Source: Pseudomonas brassicacearum
Lineage (GTDB): Bacteria; Pseudomonadota; Gammaproteobacteria; Pseudomonadales; Pseudomonadaceae
NCBI RefSeq assembly: GCF_000585995.1
Contig: NZ_CP007410.1
Coordinates: 2,259,430-2,323,429 of the forward strand
DNA length: 64,000 nt
Direction of reading: 5' to 3'
This document shows, one piece after another, positions 36,478-45,621 of the stretch. The stretch's first letter is position 1; the number at the start of each line of letters is the position of its first letter. The notes below the pieces were generated by a model, which saw nothing but the letters and a program-made list of their open reading frames with translations, ran no database searches and was not told the origin of the DNA. The position numbers and the translations under genes were made by a program.

Positions 36478-37838
36478 GCTTGCGGCCCTTGGGTTGGCAG
36501 GCTCGGCACGGTGTGCCGCAGGCCGATGCCGCGATACAACAGCCCGGCGGCGGCCAGGTGTTCGGGGTTGTACAGGTTGCGGCCATCGATGATGACCCGG
36601 GCGCGCAGTTTGCTGGCCAGCAGTTCGAAGTCCACCACACGGAAGTTCTTCCACTCGGTGCAGATCACCAAGGCGTCAGCATCTTCCAGGGTGTCGTCGC
36701 GGGTGGCGCACAGATTCAGGTCTTTGCGATAGCCATAGAGACGGCGGCATTCGGACATGGCTTCGGGGTCATAGGCCTGGACCCGGGCGCCTTCGCGCCA
36801 CAGCGCTTCCATCAGGTAGCGGCTGGGCGCTTCGCGCATGTCGTCGGTGTTGGGCTTGAAGGCCAGGCCCCAGATGGCAATCGACTTGCCGGCCAGGCCA
36901 TCAGGGAATTGCAGCGCCAGTTTCCCGAACAGGATGTGTCGCTGGCTGTCGTTGACGTCGGTGACACTGCGCAGCAAGCGCAGTGGCATGCCGCTTTGTT
37001 CGGCGGTGTGGAGCAGGGCGCGCAGGTCCTTGGGAAAGCATGAACCGCCAAAGCCGCAACCGGGGTAGATGAAGTGATAGCCAATGCGCGGGTCCGAGCC
37101 GATGCCCTTGCGCACCGCTTCGATGTCAGCGCCCAAGCGTTCGGTGAGGTTAGCCAGTTCGTTCATGAAGCTGATGCGGGTGGCGAGCATCGCATTGGCG
37201 GCGTACTTGGTCAGTTCCGCGCTGCGGTTGTCCATGAACATCAGTTTTTCGTGGTTGCGGCAAAAGGGCGCGTAGAGCTCCGTCATCTGGTCGCGGGCCA
37301 GCGGGTCGGCGGTGCCGACGATGATCCGGTCCGGGCGCATGCAGTCGGCCAGGGCGCTGCCTTCCTTGAGAAATTCGGGGTTGGACACGACGCGTACGGT
37401 GAGTTTTTTCAAGCCCCGGCGTTCAAGGACCTGGCGCGCGCATTCGGCGACTTTGTCGGCCGTGCCCACTGGCACCGTGGACTTGATGATCAGGGTGCGA
37501 TCGCTGTCCATGAAGTCGGCGATTTGCCGAGTGACTGCCAGTACATGGCTCAGGTCGGCCGAGCCGTCTTCATCGGCGGGGGTGCCGACGGCTATGAAGA
37601 TCAGTTCACCGTGGTTGACCGCGTCGCTGGCTTGGGAACTGAACAACAACCGCCCGGCCTTGATGGTGTCTTCGAGCAACGCGGACAGTCCCGGTTCGCT
37701 GATGGTCGGGACCGCTTGCTGCAGTTGCCGGATCTTGTTGGGGTCGATGTCGATGCACAAGACGCGGTGCCCGACATCGGCCATCGCGGCGGCTTGGATC
37801 AATCCCACATACCCCGTTCCAAATACGCTCACGTCCAT
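36474..37838 (-). CDS. ugd: UDP-glucose 6-dehydrogenase
   Basis: A 454-residue enzyme, first gene of the exopolysaccharide operon. Rossmann GTGYVG is at 7-12 and the catalytic Cys267 lies in GCGFGGSCFPKD. SNPEFLKEGSA and GLAFKPNTDDMREAPS are also present. It makes UDP-glucuronate, which the next gene probably epimerises. The operon promoter must lie in the A+T-rich region 37857-38120. Confidence 0.92.
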   Translation of the reverse strand: MDVSVFGTGYVGLIQAAAMADVGHRVLCIDIDPNKIRQLQQAVPTISEPGLSALLEDTIKAGRLLFSSQASDAVNHGELIFIAVGTPADEDGSADLSHVLAVTRQIADFMDSDRTLIIKSTVPVGTADKVAECARQVLERRGLKKLTVRVVSNPEFLKEGSALADCMRPDRIIVGTADPLARDQMTELYAPFCRNHEKLMFMDNRSAELTKYAANAMLATRISFMNELANLTERLGADIEAVRKGIGSDPRIGYHFIYPGCGFGGSCFPKDLRALLHTAEQSGMPLRLLRSVTDVNDSQRHILFGKLALQFPDGLAGKSIAIWGLAFKPNTDDMREAPSRYLMEALWREGARVQAYDPEAMSECRRLYGYRKDLNLCATRDDTLEDADALVICTEWKNFRVVDFELLASKLRARVIIDGRNLYNPEHLAAAGLLYRGIGLRHTVPSLPTQGPQA

Positions 37839-37856
37839 TCTTGGCGCGCCTCATAA

Positions 37857-38205
37857 ACCGTTTGATGTAACTCGGATGAAACTGTTTAGAGGGGTATAGC
37901 GCAGCCTTCAGAAAAGCGTGTCAGCAAAATGACAGTTGTCAGTGTTGGCAATTCAAGTGAAATCGGGCCTTTTGATATCAAGTCATTGACTGAGTTAGAG
38001 AAGTGTTTGTTTTACGGGGTGTGCAGGCTATTTAACAAAGCGATGAACGGTATATATCCATAGATTTTCATATTTTGTTACCTGTTTTCGTGTCGTTTTT
38101 GGGGTAACTTTTTTTTGACGCATGGTTAAGAGGGGGTGTTTCTTGCGCTTTGAAAAGCGGCTGCTAACGTGCAGGAACGAAGCGCTTTCGATACCGCGAT
38201 CCGGT
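37857..38205. promoter_or_regulatory. A+T-rich divergent control region of the exopolysaccharide operon
   Basis: About 350 bp between ugd and the divergent sulfatase-fold gene, markedly richer in A+T than its surroundings. It contains two palindromes: TGACA-GT-TGTCA at 37930-37941 and AGTCA-T-TGACT at 37981-37991. These are candidate sites for an exopolysaccharide regulator (for example FleQ- or AmrZ-type), but no protein can be assigned from sequence. Confidence 0.5.
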
Positions 38206-38215
38206 CGAGGAAAAC

Positions 38216-39913
38216 ATGGCCCGCTACCTCAAGGAATTGCTGCTGTTTTTGTACCTGCTCAAGGGGTACGCCTATTACCTCGACCGTCTCGATGCGTTGG
38301 GCCTGGGCTTGGCAACCTTGCTGTTCGGCGCCATGTTCGTGTGGTTGGTGGTGGCGCTGTGGATGTGCGCCTACATACGCCAGACGATGGTGAGGCATGT
38401 GTTTGCCTTGGCGCTGTTTGTTTCAGCGGTTTTTTTCGAGGTGTACACCCAGGTCACGGACAGTTACCTGACCTACAGCCAGTTCGTCTCGCTGGTGTAC
38501 TCGGGAGGGTTCATCCAGGAAGCGGCCTATCAGTATCGCGAGGTGATCGTCAGTGCGGTGATCGGCGGCTTGTTGCTATTGTTCGGCATCGCCCTCAAGC
38601 CTCGGCGGACGCTGCGAGTGCCCGGTTATCTGCCGGTGCTCGCACCCATACTGGGCGTGGTGTTGCTCAGTGGCGTGCTGTTCGTGCGGGCGGGCGAGGG
38701 CGCGCGCGGCCTGCCGGTGATGTACACGCCGTTGGCCTATTTGAATCTCTTTGCCTACGAGTCCTTGCACAACACCATCGGCCCCCGGGAGCCGGTCAGG
38801 CTGGCAAGGCGAACGTCGGCGATCGAGCATGACATTGTGCTGATCATCGATGAAAGCATCGCTGGCAATTATCTGGATATCAATACGCCGTCCGGCGTCT
38901 ACACCGGGCTGAAGACGCCGCCCGACGGCGTGGACATTTTTAATTTCGGCTACGCGGCCTCCATCGCCAACTGCAGCGCCGACACCAACGTCACCCTGCG
39001 TTACGGTGGCACTCGCGCCGACTACGTGCGCATCAACAGTACCTTGCCGTCGATCTGGCAGTACGCCAGGAAGGCCGGCTTGCGTACTGTCTACATCGAC
39101 GCCCAACGCACCGGCGGCAACCTGCAGAACCTGATGACCAAACTGGAAAAACAGGACATCGACGAATTCGTCCAATTCGACCAGGTCAGCGTGCGCGACC
39201 GCGACATGGCGGCGGCGGCGAAGTTGATCGAACTGCTGGGCGACCACCGGGCCGAACTGGTGGTGATCAACAAGGTGGGGGCGCATTTCCCGGTACACGA
39301 CAAATACCCCGATGATTTCATGAACTACCGCCCGGCCTTGCCGCGCGGGCAGTTCCAGGAAGTGACCGATACCGGCAGCCGCGACGGCTTCAATGGGCAG
39401 AACGATGATTGGTTGTTGTACCGCAACGCCTACCAGAACACCTTGCTGTGGAACATCGGTGAGTTCTTCAAGCGGATTTTTCAGCAGGCCAATCTGAGCA
39501 ACGCTGTGCTGATCTACACCTCCGACCACGGCCAGGACCTGCACGAGCGCGGCAACCCCGGGCTCAACACCCACTGCGACGGTAACCCGGTGGCGGAAGA
39601 GGGATTGGTGCCGTTGGTGGTGATCCAGGGCAGTCAACTGCGCACCCTCGATTGGCGCGATGCTTGGGCGCAAAACAAGGACCGCTCGAGCCACTACAAC
39701 ATCTTCCCGACGCTGTTGCAGCTGATGGGGTATGACCCGGCCGGGGTCGAAGCGGCCTATGGCAAATCCTTAAGTCAACCGACCGATGATGACTTCACCT
39801 TCAACTACCGTTTCAACGCACGGCTGGGGGCCAAGCCGGCGTGGAAACACATTGATCTGGGCAGCATCGTGACACCGCCAGCCGGGCAGGCTGAAATGAC
39901 GGCGGGGCATTAA
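38216..39913 (+). CDS. Membrane sulfatase-fold phosphoethanolamine transferase-like protein
   Basis: A 565-residue protein. About five hydrophobic helices in the first 165 residues are followed by a periplasmic alkaline-phosphatase-superfamily domain. That domain has the metal site VLIIDES near 204, the nucleophile region NCSADTN and the second metal site YTSDHGQDLHERG. The order resembles EptA/OpgE-type enzymes that move phosphoethanolamine or glycerol-phosphate groups, but the usual catalytic Thr context is changed. GAGGA lies upstream of ATG 38216. It is divergent from the exopolysaccharide operon and might modify its polymer or LPS; this is inference. Confidence 0.78.
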   Translation: MARYLKELLLFLYLLKGYAYYLDRLDALGLGLATLLFGAMFVWLVVALWMCAYIRQTMVRHVFALALFVSAVFFEVYTQVTDSYLTYSQFVSLVYSGGFIQEAAYQYREVIVSAVIGGLLLLFGIALKPRRTLRVPGYLPVLAPILGVVLLSGVLFVRAGEGARGLPVMYTPLAYLNLFAYESLHNTIGPREPVRLARRTSAIEHDIVLIIDESIAGNYLDINTPSGVYTGLKTPPDGVDIFNFGYAASIANCSADTNVTLRYGGTRADYVRINSTLPSIWQYARKAGLRTVYIDAQRTGGNLQNLMTKLEKQDIDEFVQFDQVSVRDRDMAAAAKLIELLGDHRAELVVINKVGAHFPVHDKYPDDFMNYRPALPRGQFQEVTDTGSRDGFNGQNDDWLLYRNAYQNTLLWNIGEFFKRIFQQANLSNAVLIYTSDHGQDLHERGNPGLNTHCDGNPVAEEGLVPLVVIQGSQLRTLDWRDAWAQNKDRSSHYNIFPTLLQLMGYDPAGVEAAYGKSLSQPTDDDFTFNYRFNARLGAKPAWKHIDLGSIVTPPAGQAEMTAGH

Positions 39914-39964
39914 CCCGCGAACCCGCGAACCCGCGAACCCGCGTGGGCGCGATGCGCTCACGCG
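39913..39964. repeat. 8-bp tandem repeat and hairpin after the sulfatase-fold gene
   Basis: ACCCGCGA is repeated just under four times (39913-39943) directly after the stop codon. It runs into a hairpin CGCGTG-G-GCGC / GCGC-T-CACGCG (39940-39964) that may act as a terminator, though no T run follows. Confidence 0.7.
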
Positions 39965-40040
39965 TAACTTCCCCCAAGGGCTCTCACTGCGCTTCAACCT
40001 CCGCTATCCTGACTCCCTCGCTTATCTGTCGAGCTTTACC

Positions 40041-40709
40041 ATGCTTGAGGTCCACGACGTCTTCAAAAGCTACACCACGCCGCAAGGCCCGTTGCCGGTA
40101 CTGCAGGGCGTCGACCTCAGGCTGAAGCCGGGCAGCAGCCTGGCGCTGATGGGGGAGTCGGGCAGTGGCAAGAGCACGCTCCTGCATCTGGTCGCGGGGC
40201 TGGACAAGGTCGATCGCGGCAGCATTCGCAGCGGCGAGTATCGACTCGACGGCATGAGCGAAAGCCAGTTGGCGAACTGGCGACGTACCGAAATCGGCCT
40301 GGTGTTCCAGCAGTTCAACCTCATCAGCAGCTTGCCGGTGGAGGACAACTTGGCATTCCAGGCGCGGCTGTGCGGCCGCTATGACCCTGTCTGGCAGGCC
40401 CATCTGGTGCGGCGGCTCGGGCTGAAAGACTTGCTGCAACGTTATCCCGAACAGCTTTCCGGCGGACAGCAGCAACGGGTGGCGCTGGGGCGGGCTCTGG
40501 CTTCGCGGCCGCCGTTGTTGCTGGCTGATGAACCCACCGGCAGCCTCGACGAAGCCACCAGCGACGAGGTGTTGCAGCTGTTGTTGGAGTTGCTGGACGG
40601 CAGCTCCACGAGCCTGCTGATGGTTACCCACAGTCCACGGGTGGCGGCGCGCCTGGCCCATCGCGTGGCGTTGCACCATGGGCGCCTGGCGCAGGTGGCC
40701 CAGGGGTGA
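40041..40709 (+). CDS. MacB/LolD-type ABC ATPase (AttE-like)
   Basis: A 222-residue ATPase with Walker A GESGSGKS, LSGGQQQR signature, Walker B LLLADEP and H-loop VTHSP. This type works with FtsX-like permeases, here the next gene, whose ATG overlaps its stop. Together with the lipocalin-like lipoprotein that follows, the unit has the organisation of the Agrobacterium att-type ABC loci. The function is unknown; lipoprotein or peptide handling is possible. Confidence 0.87.
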   Translation: MLEVHDVFKSYTTPQGPLPVLQGVDLRLKPGSSLALMGESGSGKSTLLHLVAGLDKVDRGSIRSGEYRLDGMSESQLANWRRTEIGLVFQQFNLISSLPVEDNLAFQARLCGRYDPVWQAHLVRRLGLKDLLQRYPEQLSGGQQQRVALGRALASRPPLLLADEPTGSLDEATSDEVLQLLLELLDGSSTSLLMVTHSPRVAARLAHRVALHHGRLAQVAQG

Positions 40710-43177
40710 TGATCTTTCGCCAGACCCTCAAGGCGCTGCTCAGCCATTGGCGCCAACACCCGGTGCAGTTCTTCAGTGTGCTGACCGGGCTCTGGCTCGC
40801 CACCAGCCTGCTCACCGGCGTGCAGGCGCTGAACAGTCAGGCCCGGGACAGCTACGCCCGGGCCAGCCAGCTTATCGGCGGTGAACCCCAGGCCAGCCTC
40901 AGTGCACCCGGCGGCGGCACCTTCCCTCAGCAATGGTTTGTCGACCTGCGGCGCCAAGGCTGGCCGGTGTCGCCGGTGGTGCAGGCGCGGGTGATGCTCA
41001 AGGGGCATGAAGACCAGCGCCTGCAACTGATGGGCATCGACCCGGTGTCGCTGCCCCCCGGTACGGCGCTGGCGGGGCAGGCGCGAGAGATCACCGAGGT
41101 GGTGGAGTTTTTTAGCGATCCTGGCCGCACCTGGATCGCTCCACAAACCTTGCAAGCCTTGGGGATGGGCGAGGGTGACCGGCCTCAAACTGTCGATGGG
41201 CAATCCCTGCCGCCGCTGCACGCCCAGGCGGACATGGCGCCGGGCGTATTGTTGATGGACATCGGTTTTGCCCAACAGGTACTCGCGCTGCCGGACCAGC
41301 TGTCACGACTGCTGTTGCCCGCCACGTCCTCTGCGGCGTTGCCGGAGGCGTTCAACGGTCGGCTGCAATTCAAGCGCGCCGATGAAGAAAACAACCTGTC
41401 GCGCCTGACCGAAAGCTTTCACCTGAACCTCGACGCCTTGGGGTTTCTCTCCTTCGTAGTGGGGTTGTTCATCGTTCACGCGGCTATCGGCCTGGCCCTG
41501 GAACAGCGCCGCAGTCTGCTGCGAACCTTGCGGGCCTGTGGCATCAGTGCCCGGGTGTTGATCACCTGCCTGGCCCTTGAATTGGGCGCGCTGGCCTTGC
41601 TGGGCGGGATCGCCGGGGTGCTCAGCGGCTATTGGCTGGCGAGCCTGTTGTTACCCGATGTCGCGGCGAGCCTGCGGGGCTTGTACGGTGCTGAGGTGGT
41701 TGGGCATCTGAACCTCAGCCCGTGGTGGTGGCTCAGTGGCGTAGGCTTGAGCCTGCTGGGTGCGTTGTTGGCCGGGGCCGACAGCTTGCTGCGGGCCGCG
41801 CGCCTGCCCTTGTTGGCGTTGGCCAATCCCCAGGCCTGGCATCAGGCCCATGCGCGCTGGTTGCGACGCCAGGGCTGGGTGGCGACACTGGCGGCGCTGA
41901 TCGCCGTGTCGGCGTTGATCTGGGGCGACAGCCTGGCCAGCGGTTTTGTCTTGATGAGCACCTTGTTGCTGGGGGCGGCGCTGGCCTTGCCGGTGTTGCT
42001 CAATCGCGTGCTGAACTTGCTGGTGCGCCGCAGCCGTTCGGTGCTCGGGCAATGGTTTCTCGCCGATTGCCGCCAGCAACTGCCGGCATTGAGCCTGGCG
42101 CTGATGGCTTTGTTGCTGGCGCTGGCGGCCAATATCGGTGCTGGCAGCATGACTGCAGGCTTCCGCCAGACCTTCAGCAACTGGCTCGAACAACGGCTGA
42201 GCGCCGAGTTGTACATCAATCCGCAAACCCCGGCCCAGGCGGTGGAGTTGCACGCCTGGCTCAAGCAGCAACCAGCGATCACTGCCGTCGTGCCCATCTG
42301 GCAGGTATCGATCCCGTTGCAGGGTTGGCCGGCGGATATCCACGGCATCATCGATCATCCCCACTATCGCCAGCATTGGCCGCTGTTGGAATCGGCCAGT
42401 GACGAACCTTGGGCACAACTCACCCACGCCGACACGCTGATGCTCAGCGAACAGCTGGCCCGGCGCCTCAAGGTGAGGATTGGCGACCCGTTGACTATCC
42501 CGACACCCACCGGGCCGTGGACGCCGCGGGTCGTCGGGATCTATGCCGACTATGGCAACCCCAAGGGCCATGTGCTGGTCAATGCCGATCATTTGCTGGC
42601 GCACTGGCCGGACCTGACGCCGAATCGCTTTAACCTGCGTATCGAGCCGTCCGCGATGGCTTCGATGCTGACGGCGTTGCAAAGCCGGTTCAGCCTGGAC
42701 GACAGTCGCATCGTCGATCAGGCCCGGCTCAAGGGCTGGTCGACCCAGGTGTTCGAACGCACCTTTGCCGCCACCGCCGCCCTTAACAGCTTGACCCTGG
42801 CGGTGGCCGGGGTGGCGTTGTTCATCAGCCTGCTGACCCAAAGCCAGAGTCGCCTCGGGCAGTTGGCGCCGTTGTGGGCGCTGGGGGTAACGCGCCGGCA
42901 ACTGATGCTGCTCAACCTTGGCCAGACCTGGCTGTTGGCGCTGCTGACCCTGATATTGGCCTTGCCGTTGGGCATCGCCCTGGCCTGGTGCCTGGACGCG
43001 GTGATCAACGTGCAGGCTTTCGGTTGGCGCCTGCCGTTGCGGGTGTTCCCGTTGCAGCTGGCGCAGTTGCTGGCCCTGGCGATGCTCGCCACGCTACTGG
43101 CATCGGCCTGGCCGCTGTATGCGTTGTACCGCACGCAGCCGGCGGATTTGCTGAGAACCTTTGCCCATGAAGATTAG
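40709..43177 (+). CDS. FtsX-like ABC permease, double module
   Basis: An 822-residue membrane protein with two FtsX/MacB modules. An N-terminal helix (about 18-38) and a periplasmic region are followed by three helices at about 245-365. A central pair at about 390-440 and a second module follow, with three C-terminal helices (about 695-805). No binding protein is encoded nearby. ATG 40709 overlaps the ATPase stop by one base; a GTG three bases upstream is in frame. Confidence 0.85.
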   Translation: MIFRQTLKALLSHWRQHPVQFFSVLTGLWLATSLLTGVQALNSQARDSYARASQLIGGEPQASLSAPGGGTFPQQWFVDLRRQGWPVSPVVQARVMLKGHEDQRLQLMGIDPVSLPPGTALAGQAREITEVVEFFSDPGRTWIAPQTLQALGMGEGDRPQTVDGQSLPPLHAQADMAPGVLLMDIGFAQQVLALPDQLSRLLLPATSSAALPEAFNGRLQFKRADEENNLSRLTESFHLNLDALGFLSFVVGLFIVHAAIGLALEQRRSLLRTLRACGISARVLITCLALELGALALLGGIAGVLSGYWLASLLLPDVAASLRGLYGAEVVGHLNLSPWWWLSGVGLSLLGALLAGADSLLRAARLPLLALANPQAWHQAHARWLRRQGWVATLAALIAVSALIWGDSLASGFVLMSTLLLGAALALPVLLNRVLNLLVRRSRSVLGQWFLADCRQQLPALSLALMALLLALAANIGAGSMTAGFRQTFSNWLEQRLSAELYINPQTPAQAVELHAWLKQQPAITAVVPIWQVSIPLQGWPADIHGIIDHPHYRQHWPLLESASDEPWAQLTHADTLMLSEQLARRLKVRIGDPLTIPTPTGPWTPRVVGIYADYGNPKGHVLVNADHLLAHWPDLTPNRFNLRIEPSAMASMLTALQSRFSLDDSRIVDQARLKGWSTQVFERTFAATAALNSLTLAVAGVALFISLLTQSQSRLGQLAPLWALGVTRRQLMLLNLGQTWLLALLTLILALPLGIALAWCLDAVINVQAFGWRLPLRVFPLQLAQLLALAMLATLLASAWPLYALYRTQPADLLRTFAHED

Positions 43178-44237
43178 AGTCGGCCTGATGGTGCTGGCGT
43201 TGCTCAGCGGTTGTGATGACTCTCCGTCGGCGCAAAAGGGCTTTGCCGGCCTCGGCGATCAGGCTGTGGCATTCACACCGGTGGTGCCCGGCCGGGTGTT
43301 CAGCTTTCCTGCTGACCACGGGCTTCATGAGGGCTTTCGCATCGAGTGGTGGTACGTCACCGCCAACCTCAAGGATGCCGAAGGGCGTGAGTTCGGTGTG
43401 CAATGGACGCTGTTTCGCAGCGCCTTGAACGCGGCTCCCCAGGCCAGCGGCTGGCGCAACCAGACGATCTGGCTCGGCCACGCCGCCGTTACGTCCGCCA
43501 CTGTCCACCATGCCGCCGAGCGTTACGCACGGGGTGGCGTGGGGCAGGCCGGGGTGCATGCGACACCCTTCGAGGCGTGGATCGACGACTGGCGCTTCGG
43601 CACTCAAGCGTCAGGCGTCGATCCTCTGGCGGATATGCAACTGCAGGCCCGGGCCCCGCACTTCAACTATGCGCTGCGGCTCACGTCGACTCGCCCGCTG
43701 GTGTTGCAGGGCGATCACGGTTTCAGCCAGAAATCCGAACAGGGCCAGGCGTCGTACTACTACAGCCAGCCGTTCTTCCAGGCCAGCGGTCAACTGGAGA
43801 TCGATGGCCAACGTTACTCGGTCAGCGGCCCGGCCTGGCTTGACCGCGAATGGAGCAGCCAGCCCCTGACGGCAAACCAGACCGGGTGGGATTGGTTCTC
43901 CCTGCACCTGGACAGCGGTGAGCACGTGATGCTCTATCGCATGCGCCACAAGGCGGGTGAACCGTACCTGACGGGCACTTGGATCGATGCCCAGGGCCAG
44001 GCGCAAACCCTGCACGCGGGGGAGATCAGCTTGGTGCCACTGGACACCGCCAAGGTCGCCGATCGGTCGATGCCGGTGCGCTGGTCGATCAAGATCCCCG
44101 GCAAGCAGCTCGACGTCACCACCCAGGCCTTGAACCCCAACGCCTGGATGAACCTGCGTATTCCCTATTGGGAAGGGCCGGTGCGGTTGAGCGGCAGCCA
44201 CATTGGCAACGGCTACCTGGAAATGACCGGCTACTGA
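43167..44237 (+). CDS. AttH/CrtC-like lipocalin-type lipoprotein
   Basis: A 356-residue lipoprotein (MKIRVGLMVLALLSGC, lipobox Cys16) with the AttH/CrtC double-lipocalin layout. Typical segments are FPADHGLHEGFRIEWWYVTANL near residue 50 and GPAWLDREWSSQPL near 228. Related to carotenoid 1,2-hydratase by fold, but no carotenoid genes are near. It overlaps the permease end by eleven bases and so probably works with that ABC unit at the envelope. Confidence 0.82.
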   Translation: MKIRVGLMVLALLSGCDDSPSAQKGFAGLGDQAVAFTPVVPGRVFSFPADHGLHEGFRIEWWYVTANLKDAEGREFGVQWTLFRSALNAAPQASGWRNQTIWLGHAAVTSATVHHAAERYARGGVGQAGVHATPFEAWIDDWRFGTQASGVDPLADMQLQARAPHFNYALRLTSTRPLVLQGDHGFSQKSEQGQASYYYSQPFFQASGQLEIDGQRYSVSGPAWLDREWSSQPLTANQTGWDWFSLHLDSGEHVMLYRMRHKAGEPYLTGTWIDAQGQAQTLHAGEISLVPLDTAKVADRSMPVRWSIKIPGKQLDVTTQALNPNAWMNLRIPYWEGPVRLSGSHIGNGYLEMTGY

Positions 44238-44302
44238 GAATCGCCGGAACTCCCCGCTAACGTCAGCCCTCATACCTTATGAATGCCTCGCAGGAGCCCG
44301 TC

Positions 44303-44545
44303 ATGAGCGATGACCTCAAACCTCCGTCGCTGGCCGATTGGCAGCGGTTGTTCAACGACCAGGCCTATTGGCAACAGTCACCCGATGCTCACTTCAGCGA
44401 GTTGATGCGGATGAACGATGATCTGTTCGGCCAGGGGGCTATTGATCTGGCGCAGTGGCAGGCGCTGAAGGCCAAGGCCGAGCAACTGCACCAGCGTTCC
44501 CCGGATGCCAATGTCGCTGAAGAACTCGCCGACCCTGATGCCTGA
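44303..44545 (+). CDS. Small hydrophilic hypothetical protein
   Basis: An 80-residue protein (MSDDLKPPSLADWQRLFNDQ...) with helical, acidic character and no recognised family. ATG 44303 is chosen because AGGAG lies eight bases upstream; an in-frame ATG at 44279 lacks a ribosome site. It is probably cotranscribed with the next small gene. Confidence 0.65.
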   Translation: MSDDLKPPSLADWQRLFNDQAYWQQSPDAHFSELMRMNDDLFGQGAIDLAQWQALKAKAEQLHQRSPDANVAEELADPDA

Positions 44546-44577
44546 TCGCCAGGCTTGAAAACCCAAAGGAGCTCGTC

Positions 44578-44778
44578 ATGAACCACCGTTCCGATCAAAC
44601 GCCGCACAACCCTGACGAGCCGGCGATGCCTGGCGAAGTGGAACGCGACAACGACGCCCTGCGCCCTAACGATCCGGCCAGGCGCAAACAGCAGCAGGGG
44701 GACTCCGAGGCGGGAGAGACCGATGCGCAAAAAGCCGGGCGGCGTCAGTCGTCGATCATTTCGACGCAGGATGAATAA
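44578..44778 (+). CDS. Small hydrophilic hypothetical protein
   Basis: A 66-residue, highly charged and probably disordered protein (MNHRSDQTPHNPDEPAMPGE...). AAAGGAG precedes ATG 44578 at good spacing. Function unknown. Confidence 0.65.
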   Translation: MNHRSDQTPHNPDEPAMPGEVERDNDALRPNDPARRKQQQGDSEAGETDAQKAGRRQSSIISTQDE

Positions 44779-44829
44779 TTATTTAAATGGGCTCGCGGAA
44801 ATATCCTGCAAGTTCCACTAGTATTGTGC

Positions 44830-44893
44830 CGTTCGCCCAGTGTCAGGCTCTTTACCAGTGCATGGAATGCCGAGGCCGTCGCACTGGGCGAAC
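44830..44893. repeat. 12-bp perfect inverted repeat downstream of hcp
   Basis: GTTCGCCCAGTG (44830-44841) and CACTGGGCGAAC (44882-44893) with 40 bases between. The CGCCCAGTG core recurs in the hairpin on the other side of hcp (45665-45698). The rest of 44779-44975 shows no gene. Confidence 0.7.
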
Positions 44894-44975
44894 ACCTCTC
44901 AGGGGCAATATCCCCGTTTACTTCAATGCACATCGGCCAGCAGACCTGGCCGGTGCATTGACAGATGCTCTCGAA

Positions 44976-45494
44976 TTAACTGACGACCAGTGAACGCCAG
45001 TCATCGGAACCCGAGGTGCCGCTGACTTCGTGGGTCCAGGTGATCTTGCGATAAGTGAAGTGCACATCTTCCAGATGGGTGAAATGCGCGTTCGCGGGAT
45101 CCTGGCAATTGAGCATGAAGTCCTTTATCTCGACGATGAGCGCGTCCTCCAGTGTCGTGGTGTAGTAGTGCTCCTGGGTTCCGGCAGCCGAAGTGCGGTA
45201 CCACTGGATTTCGACTTTGGTCAGGCGTTCGCCGCTGGTCAGGGCGGCCAGCAACAGTGGCGAAGCCTTGTCGAATACTTTGGTGATGATCAAAGGCTTG
45301 TGTATGCGTTGACCGGTTGGCTGACCCGACTGAGGGTCGCGCGGGATCATTACCTGGTGCTCGAAGCCTTGCACCATGACCTGGTCTTCATGACCTTCTT
45401 GGTAAGTATTGCCGACTGAGTCGGCTGTAAACGCGCCAGCAGTGATCAGGCCTTGCTTGGTGCCTTCGATGGATATGTAAGCGGGGGTAGCCAA
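44976..45494 (-). CDS. hcp: Hcp-family type VI secretion protein (orphan)
   Basis: A 172-residue Hcp tube protein: (M)ATPAYISIEGTKQGLITAGA, then the conserved DQVMVQGFEHQVMIPRD and a C-terminal VHFTYRKITWTHE. Hexameric Hcp rings form the T6SS tube and carry small effectors. The start is a TTG (45494), with GGAAGGAG at good distance and no competing ATG. No other T6SS gene is in the window, so it must rely on a cluster elsewhere. Hairpins sharing the CCCAGTG core flank the gene. Confidence 0.9.
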   Translation of the reverse strand: MATPAYISIEGTKQGLITAGAFTADSVGNTYQEGHEDQVMVQGFEHQVMIPRDPQSGQPTGQRIHKPLIITKVFDKASPLLLAALTSGERLTKVEIQWYRTSAAGTQEHYYTTTLEDALIVEIKDFMLNCQDPANAHFTHLEDVHFTYRKITWTHEVSGTSGSDDWRSLVVS

Positions 45495-45621
45495 TGGATG
45501 CTCTCCTTCCTGGATAACTTAAGGGCCTGGGACGGGAATCGTCCCGAGGTGGCCTGACGGTTATCAAGAGCTATGCCACTTAATAAAAATACATATAAAT
45601 CAAACGGTTATATTTTTGCTT

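Noticed and set aside
44976..45494. A type VI secretion gene cluster around hcp
   Set aside because: No tss, clpV or vgrG gene is in the window; hcp stands alone.
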